Assembly: GCF_011170125.1 (NCBI RefSeq)
Contig: NZ_BLLN01000005.1
Span: forward strand, 620,001-684,000
DNA from: Streptomyces diastaticus subsp. diastaticus
Lineage (GTDB): Bacteria; Actinomycetota; Actinomycetes; Streptomycetales; Streptomycetaceae
DNA: 64,000 nucleotides
Direction of reading: 5' to 3'
The position numbers were made by a program, and so were the translations under genes. Under the pieces are notes generated by a model. It was not told the DNA's origin. It ran no database searches and was given only the letters and a program-made list of their open reading frames with translations. Below, piece after piece: positions 1 through 15,025 of the stretch (position 1 is the stretch's first letter; every line of letters starts with the position of its first letter).

Positions 1-6510
<6,510 letters not shown>

Positions 6511-6580
6511 GTTCGCACACTCCTCAGTTGGTCGCGCCGCCGTGGGACGGCGCGGTCGGCGGTACGGGGGCGGAGCCCGG

Positions 6581-7528
6581 TCAGGCGGGGCCGCTCCGGC
6601 GCCGCTTCGCACGGCGGAGGGGATGGAGCAGACTGGCGAGGATGTCGCCCGTCCCGGGGAACGACGTGGGGTCGCTGAGTCCGACGGCGGCCGGCTCACG
6701 GCCGGGGTGCCAGGTGAAGCTGCCGAAGAGGTGGTCCCAGCAGGAGAGGTCGGAGCCGTAGTGGCCCGCCTCCGCAAGGTCGGTGCTGTGGTGCAGCCGG
6801 TGCTGTTCCGGGCTGGCCAGGACGTGGTTGAGGCGCCCGATGCGGACGTCGATGTTGGCGTGCACGAAGTAGCCCTGGGCGGCGGTGAACAGACCGGCCG
6901 CGAGGACCGCCTCCCGGGAGAAGCCGACCAGGGCGAGGGTGAGCTGGACGGCCCCCTGGGCGACGACGATGTCGAGGACGTGGTTGACGCCGTTGTTGGC
7001 GACGTTGACCTTCTGGGGAACGTGGTGGACGCCGTGCAGCCGCCACAGCCACCGGTTGGTGTGGCCCAGCCGGTGCGCCAGGTAGCCGGCGAGCGATCCG
7101 CTGAGCAGCGCGGCCGGGACCTCGGCCCCCAGCGGGAGCGCCGGGTCGGCCGGTGCCACCACGCCGACGGCTCTCGCCACCAGCAGTTGCGCCACCGCGC
7201 TGCCCGCCATGGTCAGCAGGAAGTACACGCCGTACCAGCGCCATTCGGCGGCGCTCGGGTGCCAGTCGCGCTGGTGCGGGATCAGTCGCTCCAGCACGGT
7301 CAGGTAGAGCAGTACGCCGACCAGGAAGAGCGGGCTGACCCGCTCCGGGTCCCACCCCAGGCTCAGCGCGGCACCGGCCACCGCGACGGTCGCCGCCAGG
7401 AGCAGCGGGTACGCGGCGCGGCGGAGCAGCGCCCTGCCCCGCCCGGCGAGGGGTTCGGGTACGGATATTTCTCCAGCAGGGATTTCTTCGGGGAAGAGCC
7501 CCTCGGATTCGGCACCACCATGAGACAT
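6581..7528 (-). CDS. Sterol desaturase / fatty acid hydroxylase superfamily membrane protein
   Basis: 315-residue integral membrane protein of the di-iron sterol desaturase/fatty acid hydroxylase superfamily. Several hydrophobic helices lie before and between the histidine clusters. The iron-ligand boxes are visible: HRLGH and HGVHH near the middle, then HANID and SPEQHRLHHS towards the C-terminus. Such enzymes hydroxylate or desaturate C-H bonds of lipids at the membrane using O2. Start ATG at 7528 with a G-rich Shine-Dalgarno (TGGGGG) upstream. It precedes the polyketide synthase by 70 bp on the same strand, so I infer it tailors the polyketide/lipid product or supplies a hydroxylated starter. 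The substrate cannot be read from the sequence. Confidence 0.85.
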   Translation of the reverse strand: MSHGGAESEGLFPEEIPAGEISVPEPLAGRGRALLRRAAYPLLLAATVAVAGAALSLGWDPERVSPLFLVGVLLYLTVLERLIPHQRDWHPSAAEWRWYGVYFLLTMAGSAVAQLLVARAVGVVAPADPALPLGAEVPAALLSGSLAGYLAHRLGHTNRWLWRLHGVHHVPQKVNVANNGVNHVLDIVVAQGAVQLTLALVGFSREAVLAAGLFTAAQGYFVHANIDVRIGRLNHVLASPEQHRLHHSTDLAEAGHYGSDLSCWDHLFGSFTWHPGREPAAVGLSDPTSFPGTGDILASLLHPLRRAKRRRSGPA

Positions 7529-8131
7529 GCGCGACCCCCAGGAATGCGGTCGTCATCGGAATTGATCTGCTTCATGGACTCTTTCCACGGCGCAGCGAAA
7601 AATGGCTGGCAGACGTCGGGGAGGCCGCGGGGAACCGCGCGGGACACCGGGGGAAGGACGAGAGGGAACACCGACAAAACCCAAGCAGGAACTGTGCTTT
7701 CGGGAGAACGGGCGAGAAACCCGACCCGCCCGGGACGCGCCGGCGCTTCACCCGGAGCGAGCCCGAGTGATTCTTATCCTTTTCCGGCTTCTTCAACCCT
7801 CCACCAAAGGGTGGTTCATCGCAGGCCGGGTCCGAACGAATTCACCGCGCGCACATTGAACAGGACCCGGAGCGGGGTGGAACGGAAATACCGGCGGCTG
7901 TCGCCGATGTGAGTTACTTAATACGTTTATCGGTGCGGGCGGCGGCCCTTCGCCCCGCCCCGGCGGCACACCGCCCGTCACCCGTACGGAGCCGCGCCAT
8001 CCGCCCCGCCGTACGGCACCGTGCGGCGCGGGCAGGTGGCCCGGGGTGCCCGCGCGCCCCCGTCCCGCCGCGTGGCGCGACCCGGGTGCCGCGGTGAGAC
8101 TGGCGAGTGCGGCTCTGGAGGTGAGTGGACG
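7529..8131. other. Intergenic region between divergent operons
   Basis: About 600 bases without a recognisable gene, separating the leftward desaturase/PKS operon from the rightward SRPBCC gene. It is noticeably less GC-rich than its surroundings, especially 7660-7800 and the tract near 7910-7935 (contains TTACTTAATACGTTTATC), as expected for promoters and a long leader of the leftward operon. Small open frames exist but show no family signature or convincing codon bias. I see no clear terminator or riboswitch. Confidence 0.5.
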
Positions 8132-8653
8132 ATGACGACCGTCGAGGAATCCGTCGAGGTGGCGGTGGACCTGCGCACCGCGTACGACCAGTGGACCCGG
8201 TTCGAGGGGTTCCCCCGGTTCATGTCCGTGGTGAAGCGGGTCCAGCAGATGACGCCCGGCGTGAGTGTCTGGGTGATCGGCACGGGACCCCTGCGCCGGG
8301 AGTTGCGGGCCGAGATCCTGGAGCAGGTGCCCGACTCGCACCTGGTCTGGCAGGGGCTGGACCGGCGCGGACTGCGGCACCGGGGCGAGGTGCGGTTCCG
8401 GTCGCTGGGGGCTGACCGTACCGAGGTCACCCTGCGGATGGAGGTCGGCGGACGCGCCCTGCTGGGGCTGTTCTGCGGTGTGCCGGGAGCGGCCCGCCGC
8501 GTCGTGCGCCGGGAACTCGGCAACTTCCAGCGGTTCATCGAGGGACTGGGCGAGGCCGGCGAGGGCTGGCGCGGCACCATCCGCAACGGGCACGTGAGGC
8601 CCGGCATGCCGGAGATCTCCAGGAGCCGGGTGCCCACCTGGCCCGTGGGCTGA
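8132..8653 (+). CDS. SRPBCC-family (START/polyketide cyclase-like) protein
   Basis: 173-residue protein of the SRPBCC helix-grip superfamily, which binds hydrophobic ligands in a deep pocket. The N-terminus (VEESVEVAVDLRTAYDQWTRFEGFPRFM) is the usual opening of small Streptomyces SRPBCC cyclase/dehydrase-like proteins. The start chosen is ATG 8132, because GGAGGTGA lies about eight bases upstream; an in-frame extension to 8021 is composition-biased and unlikely. It sits 36 bp before an FdhF/YdeP-type oxidoreductase, so the two are probably co-transcribed. Function cannot be set more closely; these proteins are often annotated as polyketide cyclases without evidence of such activity. Confidence 0.82.
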   Translation: MTTVEESVEVAVDLRTAYDQWTRFEGFPRFMSVVKRVQQMTPGVSVWVIGTGPLRRELRAEILEQVPDSHLVWQGLDRRGLRHRGEVRFRSLGADRTEVTLRMEVGGRALLGLFCGVPGAARRVVRRELGNFQRFIEGLGEAGEGWRGTIRNGHVRPGMPEISRSRVPTWPVG

Positions 8654-8689
8654 CCCACGCGCGGAACTACAGCGACGAGAGGCGAACCG

Positions 8690-10978
8690 GTGAAGAAGCC
8701 GCCCAGCGAAGAACCCCAGGAAGACCTGACCGTCACACCGCCGAAGACGTGGGCCGCGGGCGTCCCGGCGGTCGTGCACGCGCTGGAGTACTCCCTGGCG
8801 CAGACCTCGCCGCGGGAGACCGCGGTCGACCTGCTGACCATGAACCAGGTGGGCGGGATCGACTGCCCCGGGTGCGCGTGGGCGGACCCCGCCCCCGGCC
8901 ACCGGCACCGCAACGAGTACTGCGAGAACGGTGCCAAGCACATCAACGACGAGGCGACCACGCGCCGGATCACGGCGGAGTTCTTCCGCGAGCACCCGGT
9001 CTCCGAACTGGCCGAGCGCTCCGACCTCTGGCTCAACCAGCAAGGACGGCTCACCGAGCCGATGGTGAAGAAGCCCGGCTCCGACCACTACGAGCCGATC
9101 AGCTGGCGCGGCGCCTTCGAGTTGCTGGCCGGCGAGCTGAAGTCGCTCGCCTCCCCCGACGAGGCGGCCTTCTACACCTCGGGCCGGGCCAGCAACGAGG
9201 CCGCCTTCGTGTTCCAGTTGTTCGCCCGGGCCTTCGGCACCAACAACCTGCCCGACTGCAGCAACATGTGCCACGAGTCGAGCGGCTTCGCCCTCCACGA
9301 GACGCTGGGCACCGGCAAGGGCACGGTCAGCCTCGAGGACCTGCACCACGCCGACCTGATCTTCCTGGTGGGGCAGAACCCGGGCACCAACCATCCGCGC
9401 CAGCTCTCCGCGCTGGAGGAGGCGAAGCGCAACGGCGCCCGCGTCGTGGCGGTGAACACGCTGCCCGAGGCGGGGCTCATGCGGTTCAAGAACCCGCAGA
9501 AGGCGCGCGGGGTCATCGGCCGGGGCGTCAAGCTCGCCGACCGGTTCCTGCACATCCGCCCCGGCGGCGACCTGGCCCTCTTCCAGGGGCTGAACCGGCT
9601 GCTGCTGGAGGCCGAGGACGTCCGGCCCGGCGAGGTCCTCGCCCACGCGTTCATCGAGAGCGACACCAGCGGCTTCGCGGAGTTCGCCGAGCACACCCGG
9701 CAGATCTCGTACGAGGAGGTGCTCAGGGCGACCGGGCTGACCCTGCGGGAGATCGAGGCGGTCCGCGACGACGTGCTGCGCAGTGAACGGGTCATCGTCT
9801 GCTGGGCGATGGGCGTCACCCAGCACAAGCACGGCGTGCCCACCATCCGGGAGATCGTCAACTTCCTGCTGCTGCGCGGCAACCTGGGCCGCGCCGGGGC
9901 GGGCGCCTGCCCGGTGCGCGGCCACAGCAACGTGCAGGGCGACCGCACCATGGGCATCTGGGAGCAGATGCCCGACGCCTTCCTCGACGCGCTGCGGGAC
10001 GAGTTCGGCTTCGAGCCGCCGCGCCCGCACGGGCTCGACTCGGTGAACACCATCAAGGCGATGCGCGAGGACCGTGTCAAGGTCTTCCTGGCCCTCGCCG
10101 GGAACTTCGTACGGGCCGCCCCCGACAGCGAGGTCACCGAGGAGGCGATGCGGCGCTGCCGGCTGACCGCCCACATCTCGACCAAGCTCAACCGGTCGCA
10201 CACCGTCTGCGGGGAGACCGCGCTCATCCTGCCGACCCTGGGCAGGACCGAGAAGGACTTCCAGGCCGGCGGCGAGCAGTTCGTCACGGTGGAGAACTCG
10301 ATGAGCGAGGTGCACACCTCGCACGGGAAGCTGAAGCCCGCCTCCCCGCTCCTGCTCAGCGAGGTCGCCATCCTCTGCCGGCTGGCCCGCCGCACACTCG
10401 ACGGGGCGCCGCCGCTGCCGTGGGAGGAGTTCGAGGCCGACTACGGGTCGATCCGCGACCGGATCTCCCGCGTCGTGCCCGGACTGCACGACTTCAACCG
10501 GCGGGTGACCCGGCCGGGCGGGATCAGGCTGCCGAACCCGGTCAACGAGGGCGTCTACCCGACCGCGACCGGCAGGGCGCTGTTCACCCGCAACACCTGG
10601 GAGATGCCCGAGGTGCCCGAGGGCCACCTGCTCCTCCAGAGCCTGCGCTCCCACGACCAGTGGAACACCGTCCCGTACACCCTCGACGACCGCTACCGGG
10701 GCATCCACGGGAGCCGCCAGGTGGTCATGGTCAACCCGGAGGACCTCACCGCCCTCGGTCTCGCCGAAGGCGACCGCGTGGACCTGGTGAGTGTCTGGGA
10801 GGGCGGCGTCGAGCGGCGCGCCGAAGGCTTCCAGGTGGTGCCCTACCCGGCGTCGCGGGGGTCCGCCGCCGCCTACTACCCGGAGACGCAGGTCCTGGTG
10901 CCCCTGGAGAGCGTGGCGGACATCAGCAACCAGCCCACCTCGAAGGGCGTCCTCGTCCGGCTGGACCCCGCCCGCTGA
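8690..10978 (+). CDS. FdhF/YdeP-family molybdopterin oxidoreductase
   Basis: 762-residue protein of the FdhF/YdeP branch of the molybdopterin (DMSO reductase) superfamily. Near the N-terminus (about 60-90) is a Cys-containing segment IDCPGCAW plus EYCENGAKH typical of this branch. The molybdopterin core follows with SNMCHESSGFAL, FLVGQNPGTNHPRQ and the C-terminal molydopterin-dinucleotide-binding fold (LRSHDQWNT, NPEDLTALGLAEGDRVDLVS). The family is related to formate dehydrogenase, but E. coli YdeP is associated with acid resistance and no substrate is firmly established. It is probably cytoplasmic, as no Tat signal is visible. GTG start at 8690 with GAGAGGCG upstream. It ends just before a strong hairpin terminator. 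Confidence 0.88.
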   Translation: MKKPPSEEPQEDLTVTPPKTWAAGVPAVVHALEYSLAQTSPRETAVDLLTMNQVGGIDCPGCAWADPAPGHRHRNEYCENGAKHINDEATTRRITAEFFREHPVSELAERSDLWLNQQGRLTEPMVKKPGSDHYEPISWRGAFELLAGELKSLASPDEAAFYTSGRASNEAAFVFQLFARAFGTNNLPDCSNMCHESSGFALHETLGTGKGTVSLEDLHHADLIFLVGQNPGTNHPRQLSALEEAKRNGARVVAVNTLPEAGLMRFKNPQKARGVIGRGVKLADRFLHIRPGGDLALFQGLNRLLLEAEDVRPGEVLAHAFIESDTSGFAEFAEHTRQISYEEVLRATGLTLREIEAVRDDVLRSERVIVCWAMGVTQHKHGVPTIREIVNFLLLRGNLGRAGAGACPVRGHSNVQGDRTMGIWEQMPDAFLDALRDEFGFEPPRPHGLDSVNTIKAMREDRVKVFLALAGNFVRAAPDSEVTEEAMRRCRLTAHISTKLNRSHTVCGETALILPTLGRTEKDFQAGGEQFVTVENSMSEVHTSHGKLKPASPLLLSEVAILCRLARRTLDGAPPLPWEEFEADYGSIRDRISRVVPGLHDFNRRVTRPGGIRLPNPVNEGVYPTATGRALFTRNTWEMPEVPEGHLLLQSLRSHDQWNTVPYTLDDRYRGIHGSRQVVMVNPEDLTALGLAEGDRVDLVSVWEGGVERRAEGFQVVPYPASRGSAAAYYPETQVLVPLESVADISNQPTSKGVLVRLDPAR

Positions 10979-10996
10979 ACCGCCCGCGTACGGTCT

Positions 10997-11031
10997 GAGG
11001 GCCCTGGTGACAAGAGGTCACCAGGGCCCTC
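10997..11031 (+). terminator. Rho-independent-type hairpin after the oxidoreductase gene
   Basis: Perfect 15-bp inverted repeat GAGGGCCCTGGTGAC with a 5-base loop (AAGAG), 18 bp after the stop of the FdhF/YdeP gene. There is no T-tract, as is usual in Streptomyces. Confidence 0.85.
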
Positions 11032-11108
11032 CTCCGTGGGCCCGCGGGCCGCCACGACGGAAACTTTCGCGGCGGCCGGGCGCGTAGCGGCAGGTCAGGA
11101 CCGCCGCC

Positions 11109-11157
11109 AGTGATGTAGACCAGCGACGCCCACGGACGGGCCTTTACGCCGGTCTAC
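11109..11157. promoter_or_regulatory. Opposed TAGACC / GGTCTA half-sites upstream of the GH25 gene
   Basis: AGTGATGTAGACCAGC (11109-11124) and, about 30 bp later, CCGGTCTAC. The half-sites TAGACC and GGTCTA face each other. The right half of the first site (TAGACCAG) equals the right half of the DasR-responsive-element consensus (ACTGGTCTAGACCAGT, from memory), but neither site is a full match. They lie 120-170 bp before the muramidase start, so control by a GntR-type regulator such as DasR is possible but unproven. Confidence 0.3.
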
Positions 11158-11275
11158 GCGCGTGCATTACTTGTGTCGTGCTCATGGCGAGCGCGTCGAC
11201 CGGGTGCCTGCGCCCCGGCACCGCTCACCAGCGCGATCCACGGCTACACCCCCCCACTCGTGCCTGGAGGCAGTC

Positions 11276-12160
11276 ATGCCCGCGTACAGCTCTCTCGCAC
11301 GCCGCGTCCGCAGACCCGCGGTCGCCCTCCTCGGCGGTCTCGTCAGCGCGTCCCTGGCCCTGACCCTGGCCCCCACCGCCGCCGCCGCGCCCATGGCGCC
11401 GCCGCCCGGCAAGGACGTCGGGCCCGGCGACGCGTACATGGGTATCGGCACCCGCATCGAGCAGGGGCTCGGCGCCGGCCCCGACGAGCGCACCATCGGC
11501 CCGGCCGACACCAGCGGTGTCCAGGGCATCGACGTGTCGCACTGGCAGGGCTCCATCAACTGGAGCTCGGTGAAGGCGGCCGGGATGTCCTTCGCCTACA
11601 TCAAGGCCACCGAGGGCACCAACTTCAAGGACGACCGGTTCAACGCGAACTACACCAACGCCTACAACGCGGGCCTGATCCGCGGGGCGTACCACTTCGC
11701 GCGGCCCAACTCCTCCTCCGGCGCCGCGCAGGCCGACTACTTCGCCAGCAACGGCGGCGGCTGGTCCCGTGACAACAAGACGCTGCCCGGCGTCCTGGAC
11801 ATCGAGCACAACCCCGCGGGGGCCATGTGCTACGGCCTGTCCACGACCCAGATGCGCACCTGGATCAACGACTTCCACGCCCGGTACAAGGCCCGCACCT
11901 CCCGCGACATCGTCATCTACACGACGGCGAGCTGGTGGAACACCTGCACCGGCAGCTGGAGCGGGATGGCCGCCAAGGCCCCGTTCTGGGTGGCCCACTG
12001 GGGGGTGAGCAAGCCGACGGTTCCCAGCGGCTTCCCGACCTGGACGTTCTGGCAGTACTCGGCGACGGGCCGGGTCGGCGGCGTGAGCGGTGACGTCGAC
12101 CGCAACAAGTTCAACGGCTCCGCCGCCCGCCTGCTGGCCCTGGCCAACAACACGGCGTGA
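11276..12160 (+). CDS. Secreted GH25 N-acetylmuramidase (lysozyme)
   Basis: 294-residue secreted lysozyme of glycoside hydrolase family 25, which cuts the MurNAc-GlcNAc beta-1,4 bond of peptidoglycan. Start ATG 11276 with GGAGG five bases upstream; a longer in-frame opening from 11162 would bury the signal peptide. Residues 1-38 form a classic signal peptide (basic RRVRRP, hydrophobic core, AAAA cleavage region). The catalytic domain starts at GIDVSHWQG (Asp86) and has the DIEHN acid pair (Asp175, Glu177) and the C-terminal FWQYS/GDVDRN signature. No separate wall-binding repeat is visible. Similar enzymes are the Streptomyces muramidases cellosyl and lysozyme M1. Monocistronic, flanked by hairpin terminators. 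Confidence 0.93.
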   Translation: MPAYSSLARRVRRPAVALLGGLVSASLALTLAPTAAAAPMAPPPGKDVGPGDAYMGIGTRIEQGLGAGPDERTIGPADTSGVQGIDVSHWQGSINWSSVKAAGMSFAYIKATEGTNFKDDRFNANYTNAYNAGLIRGAYHFARPNSSSGAAQADYFASNGGGWSRDNKTLPGVLDIEHNPAGAMCYGLSTTQMRTWINDFHARYKARTSRDIVIYTTASWWNTCTGSWSGMAAKAPFWVAHWGVSKPTVPSGFPTWTFWQYSATGRVGGVSGDVDRNKFNGSAARLLALANNTA

Positions 12161-12167
12161 GACGGGC

Positions 12168-12211
12168 GGAGGCCCGGGGCGCGACGGTCGCACCGCGCGT
12201 CCCGGGCCTCC
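12168..12211. terminator. Bidirectional hairpin terminator between convergent genes
   Basis: GGAGGCCCGGG (12168-12178) pairs with CCCGGGCCTCC (12201-12211), and the stem continues inward through GCGCG. It sits between the stop of the GH25 gene and the stop of the leftward membrane-protein gene, so it can serve both. Confidence 0.8.
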
Positions 12212-12217
12212 CGCGGC

Positions 12218-14653
12218 CTACCGCATCCGGCCGATGCGCTCCCGCACCCGGCGGGCGTCGCGCAGCCGCTGTTCGTAGGTGGCGCCGACCGCGAGCAGCA
12301 GCAGTCCGGCGAGCGCCGGGACCGCCCAGCGCGGCAGGGCGTCCAACACCTGGGCCACGTGCGGCGCCAGTTCGTGCAGGGCGTCCAGCGCCAGCACACC
12401 GCCGCCCAGCAGCAGCGGGGCCTGGAGCCGGTACACCGCCCCGGTCAGCGTCACCGCCAGGGCCGCCAGGCCCAGCAGCAGCGGCCGCTGCCAGTGCGGG
12501 TCGACCCAGGCCGCCAGCAGGCTCGGCACCAGCGTCACGGCCAGCCCGGGGCCGTACGCCACCCAGGACGACGCCTGCGGGTCCGTACGCCGGCGCAGGT
12601 GACCGACGGCGCAGGCGAGCGCCGAGACCGGCAGAGTGTACGCCTCCGGGTGCGTCACGCCGAGGGCCCCGAGCCCGACCCAGGCGGCCAGCGTGAAGAG
12701 GACCGCCGCCACCCAGCCCGAGGCGGGCCTGCGTTCGGGGCGCACCGCGGTCGCCGCCGCCAGCACGCCGCAGAGCGCGAGCACCAGCGCGAGGTACGGC
12801 CCGTCGGTCACCGACAGGCCGCACGCCACCACCGCGCAGAACGCCCCCGCCGCCTCCAGCGGCACCACCGCGGTGGGCACCCGCAGCGCCGGCCCGAGGC
12901 CCACCGCGACCGCCGGCACCGCGAGGACCACCACGGCGGTACGCGGCGCGCCGAGCCCCAGTGACGCCCCCGCCGCCAGCGCCAGCGCCAGGGCGCACAG
13001 CACCGCGAGCACGACGGCGACCGCCCGGTCCGCGACCGCCTCCGTCCGGGCCGCCGCCCCCGCGAACAGCACCAGCAGGACACCGAGGACCGCGTACGTG
13101 GCGGGCTCGGCGGCCAGCGCGAGCAGGCCCGTGTGCACCGCCCCGGCCGCCGCGCAGCCCAGCGCCGTCCCGGCGGCGCCCCGGGGCACCCGCGGCACCG
13201 CCACGGCCACCGCCAGCAGGGCCGCGACCAGGAGCGCGTCCACCGCCAGGGCCACGGCGTACGGCACGTCCGCCGTCATCAGCAGCACCGGTACCGCCGT
13301 CGCGGCGAGGCCGAGCGCGCAGGCGCCGGCCACCGCCGGCCACCCGGTGCGCGGGCGGCCCGCCTGGACGAGGGAGGCGTACGCCGCCGCGAGCAGGACC
13401 GCCACCACCAGCAGCACCACCGGCACGGAGACGGCGTCCGGCCACGCCCCGGCTCCGCCCGCCACGTCCCGTACGCCCCGCGGCGCTCCGGACCACACCC
13501 CGGTCACCACCGGGAAGGGCGCCACCACCGCGACCGAGGCGGCGGGCAGGACCGCCAGCACCGAGACACCCGTCACCGCCGCCGACGTGCCCAGCAGCCC
13601 GGTCCGCACCGGTCGCGGCACCGCTTTGATCCGGGACACGGGCACCAGTGCCGCCGCGCACAGCAGGTAGGCCAGGACCGCCCAGCTCCACGTCACCTCG
13701 GTACGCAGCACACCGCCGACGCCGGCCACCGCCGCCAGCCCGGCCACCGCTCCCCCGGTCACGGCCGCCTCCCGGGTGGCCCGCCACCCGAAGGCGAGCG
13801 CCACCACGGCGGCGGCCAGCAGCAGCGCCCCCGGCCCGGCGGCATCGGACGCGCCGTTCGCCCTCAGCGACTGCCCGACACCGATCAGCAGCCCGGCCCC
13901 CCAGCTCGACCCGGCCGCCGTCCAGGCGGTGATCCGCACCGCGAGCCCTCGCGCGCGCACCGCCGGCAGGACGCCCCCGGCCGCCGTCGCCAGCAGCGCC
14001 CAGCCGATGAGCAGCGCGGACCCGTCGGCCGCCCAGACACCGAGCACCAGCGGGAACTGTCCCGCCACCACCGCGGCCGGCAGCGGCAGCCGCAGCCGCC
14101 CCAGCCCCAGGCCGTACACCGTCCACCCGGCGGCGAGCACCCCCGCGGCGAGCGCCGCGTAGCCCGCGCCGTCCGTCTCCGGCACCACCGCCGCGCGCAG
14201 CGCGTACGCGTCGAGCACCGTCAGCAGCAGCGCCACCGCGGCCACCGACTCGGCCGTCGCGACGAGCCCGCGCCGCAGCAGCGGCACGGGCGCCGCCAGC
14301 GCCGCCGCCGTCACCGCCGCCAGCACGGTGGCGCGCCCCGCGATCCCCATCTCACCCCAGCTGAACAAGGTGAACGCGATCGCCGCGACGGCCAGCAGCA
14401 GCCCGCCGAGGACCAGCAGTACGTGCTGCGCACCGGGCGAACCGGATGCCGTGCCCGGTCCGGCCGGCGGGGCCCACCCCGGGGCGGGCCGAGCGTCCCG
14501 CGACGGCCGCGCGTACCGCGCACGCTGCGCGTGCAGCGCCGCCGTCAGCCAGGCACGGCGACGCAGCAACTGCGCCCGCCGGGCGTCCAGCCGGACCAGC
14601 TCGCGGTCGAGGAGCACCAGCTCCTCGGCGGGTGACGACGGCTTGTATGTCAT
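12218..14653 (-). CDS. SCO7613-like multi-pass membrane protein
   Basis: 811-residue, very hydrophobic, Ala/Leu/Val-rich protein with well over twenty likely membrane segments. A short N-terminal cytoplasmic part (about 1-80) contains the charged, coiled-coil-like stretch LVLLDRELVRLDARRAQLLRRRAWL, followed by the helix FTLFSWGEMGIAGR. This layout matches actinobacterial proteins called SCO7613 C-terminal domain-containing membrane protein; their function is unknown. Start ATG at 14653, end near the convergent GH25 gene. Nothing in it suggests transport of a given substrate. I recognise the family by layout only. Confidence 0.82.
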   Translation of the reverse strand: MTYKPSSPAEELVLLDRELVRLDARRAQLLRRRAWLTAALHAQRARYARPSRDARPAPGWAPPAGPGTASGSPGAQHVLLVLGGLLLAVAAIAFTLFSWGEMGIAGRATVLAAVTAAALAAPVPLLRRGLVATAESVAAVALLLTVLDAYALRAAVVPETDGAGYAALAAGVLAAGWTVYGLGLGRLRLPLPAAVVAGQFPLVLGVWAADGSALLIGWALLATAAGGVLPAVRARGLAVRITAWTAAGSSWGAGLLIGVGQSLRANGASDAAGPGALLLAAAVVALAFGWRATREAAVTGGAVAGLAAVAGVGGVLRTEVTWSWAVLAYLLCAAALVPVSRIKAVPRPVRTGLLGTSAAVTGVSVLAVLPAASVAVVAPFPVVTGVWSGAPRGVRDVAGGAGAWPDAVSVPVVLLVVAVLLAAAYASLVQAGRPRTGWPAVAGACALGLAATAVPVLLMTADVPYAVALAVDALLVAALLAVAVAVPRVPRGAAGTALGCAAAGAVHTGLLALAAEPATYAVLGVLLVLFAGAAARTEAVADRAVAVVLAVLCALALALAAGASLGLGAPRTAVVVLAVPAVAVGLGPALRVPTAVVPLEAAGAFCAVVACGLSVTDGPYLALVLALCGVLAAATAVRPERRPASGWVAAVLFTLAAWVGLGALGVTHPEAYTLPVSALACAVGHLRRRTDPQASSWVAYGPGLAVTLVPSLLAAWVDPHWQRPLLLGLAALAVTLTGAVYRLQAPLLLGGGVLALDALHELAPHVAQVLDALPRWAVPALAGLLLLAVGATYEQRLRDARRVRERIGRMR

Positions 14654-15025
14654 GCCCCGGAGTGTGCCGCCGCCCCACGAGCGCGGACATGGGCTCAGGT
14701 ACTCACTTCGGGTACTCAGGGCCGGTGCCGAGGAGAACGGCCTCCGCCCCGGAGGCTTCCGCCGTCAGGGCCCTGGACCCCGTGCCCTCGGCGCCGGCTC
14801 GCCGGGGGTGGGGCCCGCCGGCGCCAGTCATGGACGGGCCGAGCCCGTGCGCGCGGCCGGGGGTGCTCCGCGTGCGGCACGCGGAGCACCCCCGGGGAGG
14901 TCCTGGGCGCCCGCCGCACGCGCCGGCGCCGAGCCGGGTGCGGCGGGACTCCGCTCACCGGCCCCGCCCGGTCACGGACGCGGGCCGCGAGGCCGCTCCC
15001 GGCCGGCCCCCCGGGAACCGCCCGG
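14654..15025. other. Divergent intergenic region containing a strong hairpin
   Basis: About 370 bases between the leftward membrane-protein gene and the rightward permease gene. I see no convincing small gene. The only strong structure is the hairpin at 14857-14895, listed separately. Confidence 0.5.
14857..14895. terminator. Perfect 18-bp hairpin in a divergent spacer
   Basis: CCGGGGGTGCTCCGCGTG (14857-14874), loop CGG, then its exact complement (14878-14895). It looks like a terminator but lies between two divergently transcribed genes, with no gene visibly ending into it. It could insulate the two promoters, attenuate the permease transcript, or end an unseen small RNA. Confidence 0.6.

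Noticed and set aside
12218..14653. Two or more separate membrane-protein genes
   Set aside because: One uninterrupted frame with a continuous series of helices; no internal ribosome site or domain break.
10997..15025. Riboswitch candidates in the intergenic spacers
   Set aside because: Only simple hairpins are visible; no conserved riboswitch core could be recognised.
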